DNA of 64,000 nucleotides from Bog-756 sp963841885 (GTDB taxonomy: Bacteria; Actinomycetota; Acidimicrobiia; Acidimicrobiales; RAAP-2), in contig CAWJEK010000033.1 of assembly GCA_963841885.1 (NCBI GenBank), forward strand, positions 28,108-92,107. Reading direction: 5' to 3'. The position numbers were made by a program, and so were the translations under genes. Under the pieces are notes generated by a model. It was not told the DNA's origin. It did no database searches and saw only the letters and a program-made list of their open reading frames with translations. Shown one piece after another: positions 26,937 to 35,998 of the stretch. Each line of letters begins with the position of its first letter. Positions within the stretch are counted from its first letter, which is position 1.

Positions 26937-27125
26937 ATGCCCGAAGGTCGCGATCCGGAGCCCAGGTGTCGCTGGGAGATGTTCGCCTCGGGCGAATGGC
27001 AGCGCTGCGGAAAGCCGCGGCGACACGAGGGCGTCCACCAGATAGGCCCCGTCACCATCGGTACTCGGGCACTCATCCGGCTGAGGATGCAACGGCACCC
27101 GACCGTCAGGCGGGCCAAGCCCTGA
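26937..27125 (+). CDS. Small putative zinc-binding protein
   Basis: A 62-residue reading frame with a possible zinc site: Cys11, Cys24, His30 and His34, in the pattern C-x12-CGKPxxHEGxH. Similar CxxP..H.G.H micro-domains occur in small actinobacterial and phage proteins. The remainder is short and basic. Start and coding status are tentative; it lies in the less GC-rich pocket between apt and nrdJ. Confidence 0.45.
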   Translation: MPEGRDPEPRCRWEMFASGEWQRCGKPRRHEGVHQIGPVTIGTRALIRLRMQRHPTVRRAKP

Positions 27126-27323
27126 CCGGTCGGGAGGGTGCGCGGACCAACCCGCCGTCCGGGCCGGGATGTCGTCCCCCGGAGGCAGGCAGGGTGGCCC
27201 GGGGCCGATCCTCACGATAGGGATCGAGAACGACTCGTCTCCGTTCCGGACGGCCTCGTCACGCTCGGCCCCCGACGGCCCTACCCAGGACCAAGGACCC
27301 TTGCCCTCAGCCCGGTTTCTCCC

Positions 27324-27329
27324 TACCGT
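27324..27329 (+). promoter_or_regulatory. Leaderless-type -10 element for the two-helix membrane protein
   Basis: TACCGT is seven bases before the ATG at 27337. Confidence 0.35.
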
Positions 27330-27336
27330 GCCTGGC

Positions 27337-27639
27337 ATGGACGAGCCGATCGGATTGCAGGGCAACCTCCACTGGACGATGGCGGTGTGGGCCCTGCGCG
27401 TGGGCTTCCTCGCGATCGCCACGATCGTGATCGGGCTCATCGTGCTGGCGTCGGGCGGTACGCCATGGGTCCTGGCCGCCGGCGTGATCGCGTGGCTGGC
27501 CTGCGCCGTGGTCATCGGCTCCGGGTTCATCATGACCCTGCACGATCTCCCCGAGCCGCGACCTGGCTTCTGGTCGATGCGGTGGATGATCATCCACGAC
27601 GCCGTCGGCCTGAGGGTCCGGACCGGCGGGATGCACTAG
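27337..27639 (+). CDS. Small two-helix membrane protein, unknown function
   Basis: A 100-residue protein with two membrane segments (VGFLAIATIVIGLIVLASGG and VLAAGVIAWLACAVVIGSGF) and a cytoplasmic tail PEPRPGFWSMRWMIIHDAVG. I do not recognise the family. The ATG at 27337 is supported by a TACCGT element seven bases upstream. Confidence 0.6.
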   Translation: MDEPIGLQGNLHWTMAVWALRVGFLAIATIVIGLIVLASGGTPWVLAAGVIAWLACAVVIGSGFIMTLHDLPEPRPGFWSMRWMIIHDAVGLRVRTGGMH

Positions 27640-28113
27640 CGCCTCCGGCCCCGGCGACCCAGGAACAGGGCCCCAGAACCGTTCGGGTACGGACCACACC
27701 GAAGGCGACCGGATGTCTGGGCGGTACTGCCACCGGTTGGATGGATGCACGTCCTCGGGCCCGGTGTGCCTCTCGCCGTTCCGGTAAGGCACGACTCCAT
27801 CGCCAAGGGGCAGAATGGGTTCATGCCACCGACACCTGGTTGGCTCCGGAGGAGTCGCTTCGTCTGCACCTTGCGGAGGCACCCGATGACCATGGGACTG
27901 ACAGCCTTCGTGGCCGGTGTGGATCGACCGGTCGGAGTTGTCCGTCGGTGCCCCTGTGGCCGGCAATCGGAGGCGCCGACCCGGTAGTGATGGTGCCGGG
28001 CGCTCGGATGCTCGAAGAGATCGACCCGAACTCCGTCCCAGGACGACCTTGCGGAAGGGCGGCACCTGCTATCGACGTCAGTCCGCCGGCCGTACACGCC
28101 GACCGGGATGGTT
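27640..28113. other. Intergenic stretch without a recognisable gene
   Basis: About 470 bases between a small membrane protein and a convergent hydrolase gene. It is less GC-rich than its surroundings. Short frames exist on both strands, but none shows a family motif, a ribosome site or third-position GC bias. It may be degenerate sequence. Confidence 0.5.
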
Positions 28114-29013
28114 TCAACTGTCGGCCGGGCTGCAACCGTCGACCAGCCACCGCAGTATCTCTTCGCGCCGGGTGAGAGCGATGAAGTGGCCCTCGTCGGG
28201 GAAGACGACGAGGGACGAGTGAGGTATCCGGTCGGCCAGGAGCCGAGCCCATGCCTCGGGCACCAACGTGTCGGCCGACCCTTGGAAGATACGGACGGGC
28301 GTCGAGAGATCCTCGGGAGCGAAGCCCCAAGGTGCGACCGCTGCCCGGTACTCGTCCACGACACCTCGGGGATTCGCCGCGCCCTCGCCCAGGATGGTCG
28401 GGAACCATCGACCCTGCGCTCTGACCGCTCCGACCTCGGTGCTCGGTTGTCCGTGCATCGAGACCGCGAGGAGCACTCCAGGGGTCCACTTCGAAAGCCA
28501 ACGGGTGCCGGTCGCGGTCGCGCGCACGGCCACCGGGGCCTTCCGGGCGAGGGTGGCGAGGGCATGATCGATCCGGTTCGACGTCTCGAACGTGGTCGGG
28601 TCGTCGAGCGGGGGACAACCGGCGATCACCGCACAAGCCGTTACCCGACCAGCGAGTTCGAACGCCGCACCCAGCGCGTACTGCCCGCCCTCGGACCATC
28701 CCATGACCGCTATCCGACCGACCTCCAGGTGATCGAGGAGCGGCACGAGGTCGCTCCGGACCCAGGGGAGCAATCCATAGCCGGCCAACCGGTCCGTGCG
28801 GTGTATTCCGGGCCGGTGCGGCGAGATGATGCACACACCCATCGATCGGGCGATGACGTCGGAGGGAGAGATGTCGTGACCGCTCACCAATCCGCCGTGG
28901 CAGTTGACCACCGGTAGGCCTGCCGGGTCGCCGTAGACGGCGTATCCCAGCGTCCGGCCGTCGGGGAGCGTAAGGGTGTGTTCGCCACGTCTCGCACGCA
29001 CTGATGGCCTCAC
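28114..29013 (-). CDS. Alpha/beta hydrolase
   Basis: A 299-residue alpha/beta-hydrolase. The N-terminal strand is LPDGRTLGYAVYGDP, the oxyanion region is VVNCHGGLVSGH, the nucleophile elbow is MGWSEGGQYAL (Ser), and the acid and base are in QGSADTLVPEAWA (Asp) and FPDEGHFIAL (His). The catalytic triad is complete. The substrate is unknown. The start is taken at a GTG at 29013; codon usage is somewhat less GC-biased than in neighbouring genes, so transfer is possible. Confidence 0.8.
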   Translation of the reverse strand: MRPSVRARRGEHTLTLPDGRTLGYAVYGDPAGLPVVNCHGGLVSGHDISPSDVIARSMGVCIISPHRPGIHRTDRLAGYGLLPWVRSDLVPLLDHLEVGRIAVMGWSEGGQYALGAAFELAGRVTACAVIAGCPPLDDPTTFETSNRIDHALATLARKAPVAVRATATGTRWLSKWTPGVLLAVSMHGQPSTEVGAVRAQGRWFPTILGEGAANPRGVVDEYRAAVAPWGFAPEDLSTPVRIFQGSADTLVPEAWARLLADRIPHSSLVVFPDEGHFIALTRREEILRWLVDGCSPADS

Positions 29014-29492
29014 ATGGGATCAATTGTGGCCTTTCGGCCATCGGATGGGCAGCCCGGCATCGAGTGGTCAGCAGCTGAGAGCACGAGAACGGCCCGCGCG
29101 GTGCAAGCTCGTCCGATGTCACCGGGACCTGCCGTAGATGACAACGGATCCTATTGCCGGAGCTTCGGGTCGTGCCGGCGTGATGTCCCCCGCCGACCAC
29201 CTCGACCACCGGCGGAGTGGCACGAACCGGAATCGGCGCTTCCTGGCAACCGGCCTCTCGTGCGCAGTAGGTCGCGGTGGCCGGCCATCCAGCTCAGCGA
29301 CCCGAGCACCCTCCGGTTCCCGGACACGAACTCAGGTCCCGGCCGGTTCCCGCTGTCCCGCGGGCGCCATCACGAGTCCTGGGATGGACCCGTGGACGCC
29401 CGCTCGTCGGGATCCTCGTCCGGTGTCACCGACACGAGATCGGATGCCACTCGCCCCGACACGTCGATGACACCGGACGAACGTCTACATCA
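29014..29492. other. Intergenic stretch without a recognisable gene
   Basis: About 480 bases between the divergent start of the hydrolase and the 3' end of nrdJ. No conserved coding motif, strong promoter or hairpin with U-tract was found. An AATTG-containing AT-rich patch at 29015-29035 may carry the hydrolase promoter. Confidence 0.45.
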
Positions 29493-32378
29493 TCAGCTGC
29501 AGCCGCTGGTCGTCCCGCAGCTCGAGCAGACGTAGCAGGAGCCCGCCCGCTGCATGGCGTTGCCGCACTGGTAGCAGTAAGGGGCGTCGCGCTGCTCGGC
29601 CCGGGCCAGCGGGACATCCGCCGGCGACGCCCCCGATCGGGCGGTGGCCGGAGCCGGCTCCACCGCCTCGGTGACCAGGGTGACGCCGGGATCGATCGCC
29701 TCGGCCTCGACGATGCCGGACGACGGCGTGGCCGTCTCCTCGACGCCGGGCAGGGTCGGCTGCATCCGCTCCGCGGTGGAGAGGATGCCCAGCTCGGCCC
29801 GCTCCTCCAGGGGCAGGTAGTCGACCGCCAGCCGGCGGAAGATGTAGTCGACCAGGCTGGTGGCGATCCGCAGATCCGGGTCGTCGGTGATCCCGGCCGG
29901 CTCGAACCGCATGTTGGCGTACTTGCGGACGTAGGTGGACAGGGGCACCCCGTGCTGGAGCCCGAGGCTCACCGAGATGGAGAAGGCGTCCATGATGCCG
30001 GCCAGGGTGGACCCCTGCTTCGACACCTTCATGAACACCTCGCCGGGGCGGCCGTCCTCGTACTCGCCCACGGTCACGTAGCCCTCGCAGTCGGCCACCC
30101 GGAACGAGAACGTCGACGACTTGCGCCGACGGGGCAGGCGCTCGCGCACCGCGCCCACCAGCAGGGTCTCCTGGGTGCGCGACTGCTCGTGCACCAGGGC
30201 CGCCTCGAGTTCGACGATCTTGGCGCTCAGTTCACGGGCATGGGCCTCGGCCTCGGAACCGGCCGGTTCGTCCAGCGACTCCTCGGCCCCCTCCTTCTTG
30301 GTCGTCGAAAGCGGCTGGGCCACCTTGCAGTTGTCGCGGTAGACGGCGACGGCCTTGATGCCGAGCTTCCAGGCGTCGATGTGCAACTGCTCGACGTCCT
30401 CCACCGTCACGTCCTCGGGCAGGTTCACCGTCTTCGAGATGGCACCCGAGATGAACGGCTGGACCGCGCCCATCATGCGCACGTGCCCGAGGTAGTGGAT
30501 GGTGTTGTCCCCCATCGAGCAGGCGAACACCCGCAGGTGCTCGGCCGCCAGGTGCGGGGCGCCGACGATCGACTTGTGCTCGTCGATGTAGGCCACGATG
30601 TCACCCACCTGACCGGGCGAGTACCCCAGCCGGGTGAGGGCCCGCGGCACCGTCTGGTTGACGATCGACATCGTGCCGCCGCCGACCAGCTTCTTGGTCT
30701 TGACCAGGCCCAGGTCGGGCTCGACACCGGTGGTGTCGCAGTCCATCAGCAGGCCGATGGTTCCCGTCGGGGCGAGGACACTGGCCTGCGAGTTGCGCAC
30801 TCCGTACTGCTCACCGAGTTCGACGGCGGTGTCCCAGGCCTCCTGGGCGGCCGACAGGACCTCGGTGGGCACCTGCTCCTCGTCGATCCCGGCGACGGCG
30901 TCCCGGTGCATCCGCAGCACCCGGTTCATCGGCTCCACGTTCTCGTGGTAGCCGGCGAAGGGTCCCATGCGGGCGGCCGTGCGGGCCGAGGTGGCGTAGG
31001 CGTGGCCGGTCATGAGGGCGGTGATGGCGGCGGCCCATGCCCGACCCTGGTCCGAGTCGTAGGGCAGACCCTGGGCCATCAGGAGGGCGCCGATGTTGGC
31101 GTACCCGATGCCCAGCTCCCGGAAGCGCCGCGAGTTCTCGGCGATCTTGTCGGTCGGGTAGTCGGCGTTGCCCACGATGATCTCCTGGGCCGTGAAGATG
31201 ACCTCCACCGAGGCGGTAAAGGCCTCGACGTCGAACGACGAGTCGTCACGCAGGTACTTCATCAGGTTGAGGCTGGCCAGGTTGCACGCCGAGTTGTCGA
31301 GGTGCATGTATTCCGAGCACGGGTTGGACCCGTTGATGCGACCGGTGTTGGAGGCGGTGTGCCAGTTGTTGATGGTGGTGTCGAACTGCATGCCGGGATC
31401 GGCACACTCCCACGCCGCCTGGGCGAACTGACGGAAGAGGTCGCGGGCCGGCACCGTGCGCACCGAGGTGCGGTCGCCGCGGGTCACGAGGTCCCAGTCG
31501 CGCCCGTCGATCACGGCCTGCATGAACTCGTCGGTCACCCGGACCGAGTTGTTGGCGTTCTGGTACTGCAGGCTGATGGAGTCCTTGCCGTCGAGGTCCA
31601 TGTCGAATCCGGCGTCACGGAGCACGCGTGCCTTGCGCTCCTCGGTGGCCTTGCACCAGATGAAGTCCTCGATGTCAGGGTGGTCCACGTCGAGGATGAC
31701 CATCTTGGCCGCCCGACGGGTCTTGCCCCCCGACTTGATGGTGCCGGCGGAGGCGTCGGCCCCCCGCATGAAGCTGACCGGACCCGAGGCGGTGCCCCCG
31801 CCCTTCAGGAACTCGTGCGACGACCGGATCCGCGACAGGTTGACGCCGGCGCCCGAGCCGCCCTTGAAGATCACGCCCTCCTCCGTGTACCAGTTGAGGA
31901 TCGAGTCCATGGTGTCGTCCACCGCCAGGATGAAGCAGGCCGAACCCTGCTGGGGCACTCCCGCCACGCCGATGTTGAACCAGACGGGTGAGTTGAAGGC
32001 GGCCTTCTGGTGGATGATCAGGTGCTTGAGCTCGGCGGCGAAGGCCTCGGCCTCCTCGTCGTCGACGAAGTAGCCGTCCTTGATCCCCCAGGCGGTGATG
32101 GTGTCGACCACCCGGTCGGCCACCTGGCGCAGCGATGACTCGCGCTCGGCGGTGCCGGGGGTCCCCCGGAAGTACTTCTGGGCGAGGATGTTGGTGGCGT
32201 TGACGCTCCAGGTCGCGGGGACCTCGACGTCGAGCTGCTCGAAGGCCACCGAGCCGTCGCGGTAGTTGGTGATCCTGGCGTCGCGCCGTTCCCAGACGAC
32301 CTCGTCGTAGGGATGGGTGCCGGCGGTGGTGAAGTGGCGGCGGATGCCGATGCCGGCTCGCTGCGGTGCGATGGCCAT
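29493..32378 (-). CDS. nrdJ: Vitamin B12-dependent (class II) ribonucleotide reductase
   Basis: Reduces ribonucleotides to deoxyribonucleotides with adenosylcobalamin as radical source. The 961-residue protein has the RNR barrel motifs FNSPVWFNIGV, GGSGAGVNLSRIR, the active-site block NGSNPCSEYMHLDNSACNL, SQASVLAPTGTIG and the C-terminal TSCPD domain (VFMKVSKQGSTLAGIMDAFS). It ends in the Cys-rich tail CYQCGNAMQRAGSCYVC that reduces the active site and may bind zinc. No ATP-cone is seen at the N-terminus. An AGAGG site precedes the ATG by eight bases. The leader is almost 300 bases and upstream boxes resemble NrdR sites. Confidence 0.97.
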   Translation of the reverse strand: MAIAPQRAGIGIRRHFTTAGTHPYDEVVWERRDARITNYRDGSVAFEQLDVEVPATWSVNATNILAQKYFRGTPGTAERESSLRQVADRVVDTITAWGIKDGYFVDDEEAEAFAAELKHLIIHQKAAFNSPVWFNIGVAGVPQQGSACFILAVDDTMDSILNWYTEEGVIFKGGSGAGVNLSRIRSSHEFLKGGGTASGPVSFMRGADASAGTIKSGGKTRRAAKMVILDVDHPDIEDFIWCKATEERKARVLRDAGFDMDLDGKDSISLQYQNANNSVRVTDEFMQAVIDGRDWDLVTRGDRTSVRTVPARDLFRQFAQAAWECADPGMQFDTTINNWHTASNTGRINGSNPCSEYMHLDNSACNLASLNLMKYLRDDSSFDVEAFTASVEVIFTAQEIIVGNADYPTDKIAENSRRFRELGIGYANIGALLMAQGLPYDSDQGRAWAAAITALMTGHAYATSARTAARMGPFAGYHENVEPMNRVLRMHRDAVAGIDEEQVPTEVLSAAQEAWDTAVELGEQYGVRNSQASVLAPTGTIGLLMDCDTTGVEPDLGLVKTKKLVGGGTMSIVNQTVPRALTRLGYSPGQVGDIVAYIDEHKSIVGAPHLAAEHLRVFACSMGDNTIHYLGHVRMMGAVQPFISGAISKTVNLPEDVTVEDVEQLHIDAWKLGIKAVAVYRDNCKVAQPLSTTKKEGAEESLDEPAGSEAEAHARELSAKIVELEAALVHEQSRTQETLLVGAVRERLPRRRKSSTFSFRVADCEGYVTVGEYEDGRPGEVFMKVSKQGSTLAGIMDAFSISVSLGLQHGVPLSTYVRKYANMRFEPAGITDDPDLRIATSLVDYIFRRLAVDYLPLEERAELGILSTAERMQPTLPGVEETATPSSGIVEAEAIDPGVTLVTEAVEPAPATARSGASPADVPLARAEQRDAPYCYQCGNAMQRAGSCYVCSSCGTTSGCS

Positions 32379-32672
32379 GGGGTGGACCTCTTTCTGTTGG
32401 TCGTCGGTGGGGCAGTGGGTGCTGCGGAGTTCGGTGTCGTCGTTCGATGCTGTGGGTCGTGAGAGTCGGTGCTGCGGTACTGCGGTGTTGCTTCCCCTGC
32501 CCCGGGGTGAGTCGACCGGATCGTGGATCCGGCCGTCCGGGGGTCGTCCTGCCCCGTCGTCAGGTCGAAAACCGCCGGATCCGCCGCCGATTCCCTCCCG
32601 ACCGACCGCCCGGCCCGAGTTCCATCGTAGTCATGCCGCATCCGGGGGTCGGAGACGCCGATTTCGATGGAA
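32379..32672 (-). other. Long nrdJ leader region
   Basis: About 290 bases separate nrdJ from its candidate NrdR boxes. It contains imperfect repeats rich in CACCGCAG and ACCGA but no recognisable riboswitch: cobalamin-riboswitch core blocks are absent. A short frame reading into nrdJ out of frame exists but has no support. The leader could regulate translation or hide a nearer promoter. Confidence 0.4.
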
Positions 32673-32718
32673 ACACAAGATGTAGTGGTTTACCCTCCCC
32701 CGAGGTACGAGATAGTGG
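32673..32718. promoter_or_regulatory. Candidate pair of NrdR boxes upstream of nrdJ
   Basis: Box 1, ACACAAGATGTAGTGG (32673-32688), reads CCACTACATCTTGTGT on the nrdJ strand and differs at two positions from the NrdR-type box ACACTATATCTTGTGT. Box 2 (32703-32718) is weaker but keeps the AGTGG half. The two start 30 bases apart, about three helical turns, as expected for NrdR pairs. NrdR itself is not in this window. Confidence 0.5.
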
Positions 32719-32924
32719 GTCTATTACAGCAGTGTAGTTACGCCCCTGTCAACGAACGCCGGCCGGATCCGGGCTATCGGGCGACGCGAATTCCCTGTTC
32801 GGAGTGCGTTCGCGAAGGTTTGCAAAAGATTGCGCAGCGCGAGCGGTCGATCGCCCGGTGCGGGCCCGTCACCCGGCCGCGTCGGGGGCCCACGTCTTCC
32901 CCCACCATCTCGCCGACGCCTCAC

Positions 32925-32930
32925 TACAGT
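32925..32930 (+). promoter_or_regulatory. Leaderless-type -10 element for glpK
   Basis: TACAGT lies exactly six bases before the GTG at 32937. Confidence 0.45.
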
Positions 32931-32936
32931 CCCCCT

Positions 32937-34502
32937 GTGGCCCTCCGCTCCCCCGTCAGCATCGCCATCGACGCCGGCACCACCGGCGTCCGCTCGCTGG
33001 TCGTCGACGACCGGGGGCGGGTGGTCGATCTGGCGTACCGCGAACTGACCCAGCACTTCCCGCGGCCGGGCCGGGTGGAGCATGACGCCGCCGAGATCTG
33101 GCGGCTGGTGCTCGCCACGCTGGACGAGGTCGGGGGTCGCCTCGAGGGCGCCGGACGGGTGGCCCGAGCCGTGGGCATCACCAACCAGCGCGAGACGGTG
33201 GTGGCGTGGGACCGGGAGACGGGGGTGCCCCTCCACCGGGCACTGGTCTGGCAGGACCGACGGACGGCCGACCGGTGTGCCGAGTTGGTGGCCGGCGGCC
33301 ATCTCCCCCTCGTGCGCGAGCAGACCGGTCTCGTCCTCGATCCGTACTTCTCGGCGACCAAGATGGAGTGGCTGCTCGAGGAAGGCGGCGTACCGACCGG
33401 TCCCGGGCTGGCCCTCGCCACCGTGGACACCTGGATCCTGTGGAACCTGACCGGGGGGGCCACCGGGGGCGTGTACGCCACCGACGTCACCAACGCCTCC
33501 CGCACCATGCTCTTCGACATCGTCGTCCGCCGCTGGTCCGAGGAGCTGGCCGACCTGTTCCGCGTGCCCCGGTCGGCGCTGGCCGAGGTGCGACCGTCCT
33601 GCGGACGCTTCGGCACGGTGGCGGCCGACGCCGTGGGGAGCGGCTCGCCGCTGGTCGGGGTGCCGATCGGCGCCATGGTCGGCGACCAGCACGCCGCCCT
33701 CTTCGGCCAGGCGTGCTTCGACCGGGGCATGACCAAGGCCACCTTCGGCACCGGCAGCTTCGTCCTGATGAACGTGGGAGACACCTGTCCGGCCCCGGTC
33801 GACGGGTTGGTCACCACCATCGCCTGGGACCTCGGGACCGAGGGGGACGTGGCCATCGGGGCGGACGGCGGGCCGCGGCCGGGGCGCGGCTCCCTGGCCT
33901 ACGCGGTCGAGGGCTCGGTGTTCGTGGCCGGGGCCGGCGTGCAGTGGCTGCGGGACGGGCTCGGCATCATCGACGGTTCGGCCGAACTCGAGCCGCTGGC
34001 CCGCACCGTCGGGTCCTCGGAAGGCGTGGTCATCGTGCCCGCCTTCACCGGGCTCGGCAGCCCGCACTGGGACCCGGCGGCCCGGGGCGTCATCACCGGC
34101 CTCAGCCGGGGCACGGGCCGGGCCCACCTCGCCCGGGCCATGATCGAGGCGATGGGCTTCCAGGTCCGGGACGTGCTGGGGGCGATGGCCGCCACGGGCA
34201 CGGCGCCGACCGAGGTCCGGGTCGACGGCGGAGCCGCCGTCATGGGACTGCTGCTCCAGCACCTGGCCGACCAGGCCGGCCTGACGGTGGTCCGACCCGC
34301 CTCCGTGGAGACCACCGCATTGGGGGCGGCCACCATGGCCGGACTGGCCGAAGGGATCTGGGGTTCCCTCGACGACCTGGCGGACCTGTGGACGGCGGAG
34401 GCCTCCTTCAGCCCGGAGGCCGATGCGGCGACCACCGAGCTGGCCCACGCGGCGTGGATGCGGTCGGTCGACCGCTCGCGCGGCTGGCGCCCCGGAGGCT
34501 GA
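32937..34502 (+). CDS. glpK: Glycerol kinase
   Basis: Phosphorylates glycerol to glycerol-3-phosphate. The 521-residue FGGY kinase has the first phosphate motif SIAIDAGTTGVRSLVVD, the substrate motif GITNQRETVVAWDRETG, QDRRT, the second-domain motif VGDQHAALFGQACFD, GTGSFVLMN and the adenosine motif VRVDGGAAVMGLLLQHLAD. The GTG at 32937 is chosen from the FGGY N-terminus and the TACAGT element six bases upstream. No glycerol facilitator or glpD is adjacent, though an aquaporin-family gene lies at 61 kb. Confidence 0.92.
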   Translation: MALRSPVSIAIDAGTTGVRSLVVDDRGRVVDLAYRELTQHFPRPGRVEHDAAEIWRLVLATLDEVGGRLEGAGRVARAVGITNQRETVVAWDRETGVPLHRALVWQDRRTADRCAELVAGGHLPLVREQTGLVLDPYFSATKMEWLLEEGGVPTGPGLALATVDTWILWNLTGGATGGVYATDVTNASRTMLFDIVVRRWSEELADLFRVPRSALAEVRPSCGRFGTVAADAVGSGSPLVGVPIGAMVGDQHAALFGQACFDRGMTKATFGTGSFVLMNVGDTCPAPVDGLVTTIAWDLGTEGDVAIGADGGPRPGRGSLAYAVEGSVFVAGAGVQWLRDGLGIIDGSAELEPLARTVGSSEGVVIVPAFTGLGSPHWDPAARGVITGLSRGTGRAHLARAMIEAMGFQVRDVLGAMAATGTAPTEVRVDGGAAVMGLLLQHLADQAGLTVVRPASVETTALGAATMAGLAEGIWGSLDDLADLWTAEASFSPEADAATTELAHAAWMRSVDRSRGWRPGG

Positions 34503-35165
34503 TCAGACCAGCTCGCGCCAGCCGTGATCGGCGAGCTCGGCCATGATGGCGATCCACTGACGCTCGCGGGTCCGGAAGACCGGGGTGGAACGCCCGACCA
34601 CCAGCACGACGCCGGCCCGGACCAGCTCGGCGGCGGCCACGCCCGGTGACGGGTCACCCAGGCCTTCCAGGTCGTCGGCGCCCACCGGCGCGGCCACCGG
34701 GGCCGCCGCCCACAGCGCCATGGCCCGCACGTCCTCGTCCGACGGGACCGCGCCGTGCGCGCAGCTCACCCGGGTGGTGTCGGCGTCCACGATGGCGGTG
34801 AAGTCGGCCACCAGGCTCCGGCACACCCGGTCGGCCAGCCGGTCGAGGAGGGCGTCGGGCGTGACCTGGACGAACAGCTCGGTGGCGATGTCGAGCAGTT
34901 CGGCGTGCCGGTCGGGCAGGGCGCCGTCCACCCGGCGCAGCGCCTCGATGGACACCCCGTCCACCTCCAGGATCTCGTCGCGCAGGAGGTCCAGCAGGTG
35001 GTCCCCGGCCAGACCCACCCCGAGCTCGTCGACCACCGCGCCGTTGTCCCGCTGGAGGATGTCGATCGACACCACGTCGCCGCCCACCGAGCCGATGCGG
35101 CTGGCCACGGCACCGAGGGCGCCCGGTCGGTCGGGCAGCTGGACGCGGATCAGATAGTTGGGCAC
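34503..35165 (-). CDS. ACT domain-containing protein
   Basis: A 220-residue protein with an N-terminal ACT domain (NYLIRVQLPDRPGALGAVASRIGSVGGDVVSIDIL) and a C-terminal region (about 85-220) with the strand-helix pattern of a small GAF-like sensor. ACT domains bind amino acids or other small effectors, so it is probably a ligand-responsive regulator; the partner is unknown. Its stop abuts the stop of glpK on the other strand. The GTG start at 35165 follows TACCCT by six bases. Confidence 0.8.
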   Translation of the reverse strand: MPNYLIRVQLPDRPGALGAVASRIGSVGGDVVSIDILQRDNGAVVDELGVGLAGDHLLDLLRDEILEVDGVSIEALRRVDGALPDRHAELLDIATELFVQVTPDALLDRLADRVCRSLVADFTAIVDADTTRVSCAHGAVPSDEDVRAMALWAAAPVAAPVGADDLEGLGDPSPGVAAAELVRAGVVLVVGRSTPVFRTRERQWIAIMAELADHGWRELV

Positions 35166-35171
35166 GGCGAC

Positions 35172-35177
35172 AGGGTA
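35172..35177 (-). promoter_or_regulatory. Leaderless-type -10 element for the ACT-domain gene
   Basis: TACCCT on the minus strand lies six bases before the GTG start at 35165. Confidence 0.4.
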
Positions 35178-35217
35178 GAGGTGGATTGTGTCGGCACGGT
35201 TTCGTCCGGGTTACGAC

Positions 35218-35961
35218 TCAGGCTGTCGCCACCACGGTGCCGCCCTCCCCCGGGGCGGGCTTGCGGCGGCTGGCGTACTCGTCCACGTACTCCTGTCCCG
35301 ACAGGGCGGCGATGTCGGCCATCAGGGCGTCCGTCAGTGCCCGCAGCTCCGCCTGGTCACCCGCGTCGCAGCCATCGGCGCCGGCCGGCCGGCCCGGTCG
35401 GGAGGTCCCCGTCGTGACCCGTCCGTCGGCGGTCTCGTAGGCGACGGGGGGGCCGAAGCGGACGGTCACCGAGTGGAAGGGCCGCATGACCATCGATCCG
35501 GGAGGCTGGACGGTCCGGGTGCCGACCAGCCCGACCGGCACGACCGGCACCCCACAGCCGACGCTGAGCCGGGCCACCCCGGTCTTGCCCTTGTGGAGCC
35601 GGGTGTCCGGCGCCCGGGTGCCCTCGGGGTAGATGGCCAGCACGCCACCCTGCCGCAGGACGCCGGTGGCGGTGTCGAGCGCCCGCTGCGAGGCATCACC
35701 CCCGCTGCGGTTCATGGGGATCTGCCCGGCCGCCCGGAAGAACCAGGCCGTCTTCCAGGAGTCGAAGTACTCGGCCTTGGCCACGTAGGTGACGCGCCGC
35801 TTGACGACGAGGGGGAGGAAGAACGAGTCGCAGAAGGACTGGTGGTTGGCGGCCAGGATCACGGGACCGTCGGTGGGGACGTTCTCCAACCCCTCCACCC
35901 GGACCCGCCACAGCAGGTAGAGGAAGGGACTGATGATCGCCTTCATGATCCAGTAGGTCAC
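35218..35961 (-). CDS. plsC: 1-acyl-sn-glycerol-3-phosphate acyltransferase (PlsC family)
   Basis: Transfers an acyl chain to lysophosphatidate at the membrane. The 247-residue protein has the four acyltransferase blocks: ILAANHQSFCDSFFLP (catalytic HX4D), GQIPMNRSGGDASQRAL, AIYPEGTRAPDTRLHKGKTG and GCGVPVVPVGLVG. One N-terminal hydrophobic helix is present. The GTG at 35961 is supported by TACCGT six bases upstream; the ATG at 35946 is an alternative. It is divergent from the acetoacetate decarboxylase-family gene with 37 bases between them. Confidence 0.88.
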   Translation of the reverse strand: MTYWIMKAIISPFLYLLWRVRVEGLENVPTDGPVILAANHQSFCDSFFLPLVVKRRVTYVAKAEYFDSWKTAWFFRAAGQIPMNRSGGDASQRALDTATGVLRQGGVLAIYPEGTRAPDTRLHKGKTGVARLSVGCGVPVVPVGLVGTRTVQPPGSMVMRPFHSVTVRFGPPVAYETADGRVTTGTSRPGRPAGADGCDAGDQAELRALTDALMADIAALSGQEYVDEYASRRKPAPGEGGTVVATA

Positions 35962-35967
35962 AGGGCA

Positions 35968-35992
35968 ACGGTAACCCTGCCTGTGCTGTACT
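35968..35992. promoter_or_regulatory. Back-to-back leaderless promoters (plsC and acetoacetate decarboxylase-family gene)
   Basis: TACCGT at 35968-35973 on the minus strand serves plsC (six bases to GTG 35961). TGTACT at 35987-35992 on the plus strand serves the divergent gene (six bases to ATG 35999). The whole 37-base gap is thus filled by two -10 elements. Confidence 0.45.
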
Positions 35993-35998
35993 GCACTG

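Noticed and set aside
29277..31991. A 904-codon plus-strand frame antisense to nrdJ
   Set aside because: Low-complexity composition and no motif; nrdJ on the other strand is unambiguous.
32379..32672. A cobalamin riboswitch in the nrdJ leader
   Set aside because: I looked for the core and B12-box blocks seen at 7245-7361 and did not find them.
32667..32936. Extension of glycerol kinase upstream to 32667
   Set aside because: The added residues have no similarity to FGGY kinases and would cover the NrdR-like boxes and the leaderless promoter.
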